The notes under the pieces were generated by a model. That model had not been told where the DNA came from, searched no databases, and saw nothing but the letters and a program-made list of their open reading frames with translations. Of a DNA stretch of 15,313 bases, positions 13,278 to 15,313 are shown piece after piece. Origin of the DNA: JBAWXE01 sp037144255 (lineage in GTDB: Bacteria; Bacteroidota; Bacteroidia; Chitinophagales; Chitinophagaceae); contig JBAWXE010000068.1 in the NCBI GenBank assembly GCA_037144255.1, positions 1 through 15,313 of the forward strand, in the 5' to 3' direction. Every line of letters starts with the position of its first letter. Positions within the stretch are counted from its first letter, which is position 1. Position numbers and translations under genes: made by a program.

Positions 13278-14448
13278 CGAACGCGTCTTTTATTTTATCA
13301 AAAAAAGTTCTGTCTTCTTTCATGCTACGTGCCTCCGCTCCCGGTTTAAAATTCGGTGAGTTCTTGAGCTTTTCCAGCATGTCCTTTTCCTCATTACTGA
13401 GGTTTTGCGGAGACCATATATTTACTTCTACCAGTTCGTCACCCTTCTCGTAAGACTGGAAAGCAGGGAAACCCTTGCCTTTGAGACGGAATATCTTACC
13501 GCTCTGTGTGCCGGCCGGTACTTTTATCTTAGCCTTACCATCTATAGTAGGTACTTCTACTTGTGTACCCAATACTGCCTCCGGGAAAGATATATGCAAA
13601 TAATAGATCACATCGAGATCTTGTCTGCGAAGCTGAGGATGTTTTTCTTCTTCTATGAGTATCAACAGATCGCCGGGAGGGCCACCACGTTCGCCGGCGT
13701 TACCGCTGTTGCTCATGCTGAGTTGCATACCCTCTTGTACACCTGCAGGTATATCCAGGCTCAGTGTTTCTTCGCCATATACACGACCATCACCTTTACA
13801 GTTGCCACACTTGTGTGTGATGCTCATACCCTCTCCATTACAGGTAGGGCATGTAGTAACTGTCTGCATCTGGCCGAGGAAAGTATTAGTAACACGACGC
13901 ACCTGACCGGAACCACCACAGGTACCACAGGTCTGTATTGAGCTTTTATCTTTAGCACCGCTGCCATCGCAAGTATTGCAGACGATGTACTTTTTTACTT
14001 TGATCTTTTTGTTGGCACCATTAGCTATTTCGCTAAAGTCCATTTTCAGTTTCACACGCAGATTGGCACCGCGAGTACCCTGACGGCGACCACCGCCTCC
14101 ACCGCCCTGACGGCCGAAGAAGCTACCAAAATCATCCCCGAAAATATCTCCGAAATTATTGAAGATATCTTCCATACGCATACCACCCGGGCCACCTTGT
14201 TGGCCACCCATACCACCATTGCCACTCATACCAGCATGACCGAAACGATCGTACTGGGCACGCTTATCGGGACTGCTGAGTACATCGTAAGCCTCTGCTG
14301 CTTCCTTGAATTTTTCTTCGGCAGCTTTATCACCCGGGTTACGATCCGGGTGGAATTGCATGGCTATTTTGCGATAAGATTTTTTGATCTCATCGGCAGT
14401 GGCGCCTTTAGCTACTCCCAGTATTTCGTAATAATCTCTTTTAGCCAT
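13270..14448 (-). CDS. dnaJ: Chaperone protein DnaJ (Hsp40, class A)
   Basis: The 392 residues have the full class A layout. The J domain comes first (1-70) with the HPD motif at 33-35, which stimulates the DnaK ATPase. A Gly-rich region (about 72-125) is rich in GGMGGQQGG and RQGGGGGGRR and has an embedded MEDIFNNFGDIFGDDF. Then come four CxxCxGxG zinc-binding repeats (C157/C160, C174/C177, C200/C203, C214/C217). Two C-terminal substrate-binding beta domains end before the FFDKIKDAFGG tail. Nothing is missing. It follows grpE by 66 nt on the same strand, a common arrangement. No CIRCE element or other heat-shock operator is seen nearby. Confidence 0.97.
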   Translation of the reverse strand: MAKRDYYEILGVAKGATADEIKKSYRKIAMQFHPDRNPGDKAAEEKFKEAAEAYDVLSSPDKRAQYDRFGHAGMSGNGGMGGQQGGPGGMRMEDIFNNFGDIFGDDFGSFFGRQGGGGGGRRQGTRGANLRVKLKMDFSEIANGANKKIKVKKYIVCNTCDGSGAKDKSSIQTCGTCGGSGQVRRVTNTFLGQMQTVTTCPTCNGEGMSITHKCGNCKGDGRVYGEETLSLDIPAGVQEGMQLSMSNSGNAGERGGPPGDLLILIEEEKHPQLRRQDLDVIYYLHISFPEAVLGTQVEVPTIDGKAKIKVPAGTQSGKIFRLKGKGFPAFQSYEKGDELVEVNIWSPQNLSNEEKDMLEKLKNSPNFKPGAEARSMKEDRTFFDKIKDAFGG

Positions 14449-14514
14449 TTTCTAATATTCCCTAAAACTTTAGCGACCCATGAAGGGGTTTAAAAGTATA
14501 TAAATTAATGATGA

Positions 14515-15123
14515 TTATTTTCCAACTACCACCTTGGCATAACGAATCAGTTTGCCATTGAGGTAATAGCCTTGCTCTAACACATCTACTACCTTGCCCA
14601 CCATATCGGGGTTAGGAGCAGGTATCTCTGTAATGGCCTCGTGCAACTCAGGATCGAAAGGTTGGTTCATGCTATCCATAGCAGTGAGCCCCTTGCTGTG
14701 TAGTGTATTCTTGAATTTATTGAATACTAATAAGACACCTTGTTTCATCACTTCTATATCAGTAGAAGTTTCCATTTGTTTGGTGGCGCGTTCGGTATCG
14801 TCGAGTACATCGAGCATAGATTGCAGTACATCGCGTCCGGCGGTTTGAACGAGTTCTACGCGTTCTTTCGCATTACGTTTTCTGAAATTCTCGAATTCAG
14901 CTACCAGTCTGAGGTATTTGTCCTTTGCTTCGTCCAGTTCTGTTTTTAGGAGCAGCAGTTCGTCTTCGTGGGTGGGATCTTCCTCTAAAACGGGACCGCC
15001 AGTCATACTTTCATCAGTGTTCAGTTCTCTTGCCAGTGCTTCGTCCTGTCCTTCTGTATTTTGTGCCAAGTTGTCGGCATTGCTGCCTGCAGCATTTTGT
15101 TTGTCAAATGCAGTATCGCTCAT
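14515..15123 (-). CDS. grpE: GrpE nucleotide exchange factor of DnaK
   Basis: 202 residues from the chosen ATG. It has an acidic disordered N-terminus (about 1-50), a long coiled-coil helix containing LDEAKDKYLRLVAEFENFRKR, a helical region, and the C-terminal beta domain. That domain contains FDPELHEAITEIPAPNPDMVGKV (positions about 155-177) and the closing EQGYYLNGKLIRYAKVVVGK. GrpE releases ADP from DnaK, in partnership with the DnaJ encoded just downstream. Two start codons are possible: 15123 (MSDTAF) and 15147 (MFFKKKKVMSDT). The shorter is preferred because the longer adds an unusual Phe/Lys leader. The poly-A run encoding that leader could also affect expression. Confidence 0.95.
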   Translation of the reverse strand: MSDTAFDKQNAAGSNADNLAQNTEGQDEALARELNTDESMTGGPVLEEDPTHEDELLLLKTELDEAKDKYLRLVAEFENFRKRNAKERVELVQTAGRDVLQSMLDVLDDTERATKQMETSTDIEVMKQGVLLVFNKFKNTLHSKGLTAMDSMNQPFDPELHEAITEIPAPNPDMVGKVVDVLEQGYYLNGKLIRYAKVVVGK

Positions 15124-15313
15124 AACCTTCTTTTTTTTAAAAAACATGCTACCTATACTAGTGTCAATAATTTTGCCAGTCTTATGATTTGGGACAAATT
15201 GGCACACAATATATGATGAGGGGAGGAATGTGGGGTGATATGGTGTTTTATGATAATTTATTTTGAGGGTCGTATTTGGGTTATACGGGTCAGTGTTATG
15301 AAGTAAGATTGCG
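15124..15313. other. Region upstream of grpE to the window end
   Basis: 190 bases without a supported gene. It contains the T8A6 tract at 15131-15144 next to the grpE starts, but no convincing TAnnTTTG box or CIRCE repeat. The grpE promoter could not be placed. Confidence 0.4.

Noticed and set aside
13405..13941. A 178-codon open frame on the plus strand opposite dnaJ
   Set aside because: It lies wholly antisense to a complete, conserved dnaJ and its Thr/Ile/Tyr-rich translation has no recognisable domain; it is a shadow.
14449..15313. Search for a CIRCE/HrcA operator near grpE-dnaJ
   Set aside because: No TTAGCACTC-N9-GAGTGCTAA or close variant was seen.

Overview
The window looks like chromosomal DNA from a member of the Bacteroidota, most likely from the Chitinophagaceae or a neighbouring group. 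Four things point there. The DNA is AT-rich. Promoter-like boxes match the Bacteroidota consensus TAnnTTTG. Shine-Dalgarno sequences are mostly absent. Two secreted proteins end in C-terminal type IX secretion (T9SS) sorting domains. No tRNA, rRNA, CRISPR array, insertion sequence or phage gene was seen.

Layout. (1) 1-485: a small eRF1/Dom34-related protein on the minus strand, followed by a very strong hairpin terminator. (2) 724-4778, plus strand: two successive multi-pass GT-C type membrane glycosyltransferases, then a 2-oxoglutarate/Fe(II) prolyl-4-hydroxylase-like oxygenase. (3) 4837-5688, minus: an OmpA-domain lipoprotein, convergent with the oxygenase and sharing a bidirectional terminator with it. 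(4) 6048-7079, plus: a stand-alone lpxD. (5) 7149-8357, minus: a secreted alpha/beta hydrolase with a T9SS tail. (6) 8512-13092, minus: a six-gene cluster of ECF sigma factor, small membrane protein (probable anti-sigma), Spy/CnrX-like periplasmic sensor, YHYH-domain T9SS cargo protein, MbnP-like protein and MbnH/MauG-like di-haem peroxidase. (7) 13270-15123, minus: grpE-dnaJ.

The most interesting part is the six-gene cluster. Its first three genes resemble the Cupriavidus CnrH/CnrY/CnrX arrangement (sigma, anti-sigma, periplasmic metal sensor). Its last two resemble the methanotroph MbnP/MbnH pair, in which a di-haem enzyme oxidises a tryptophan of its partner to kynurenine to build a copper site. 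Between them lies a histidine-rich YHYH protein. I found a two-block DNA motif, GCRCAAGT - 12 or 13 nt - TGYATCTAAA, directly upstream of the sigma gene, the anti-sigma gene and the YHYH gene, always on the coding strand. It is shaped like a -35/-10 pair and is a good candidate for the promoter this sigma factor recognises. That would make the cluster a self-regulated envelope metal or redox response unit.

The other genes are ordinary envelope and housekeeping functions: lipid A synthesis (lpxD), a peptidoglycan-linked lipoprotein, membrane glycosyl transfer, and the GrpE-DnaJ cofactors of DnaK.
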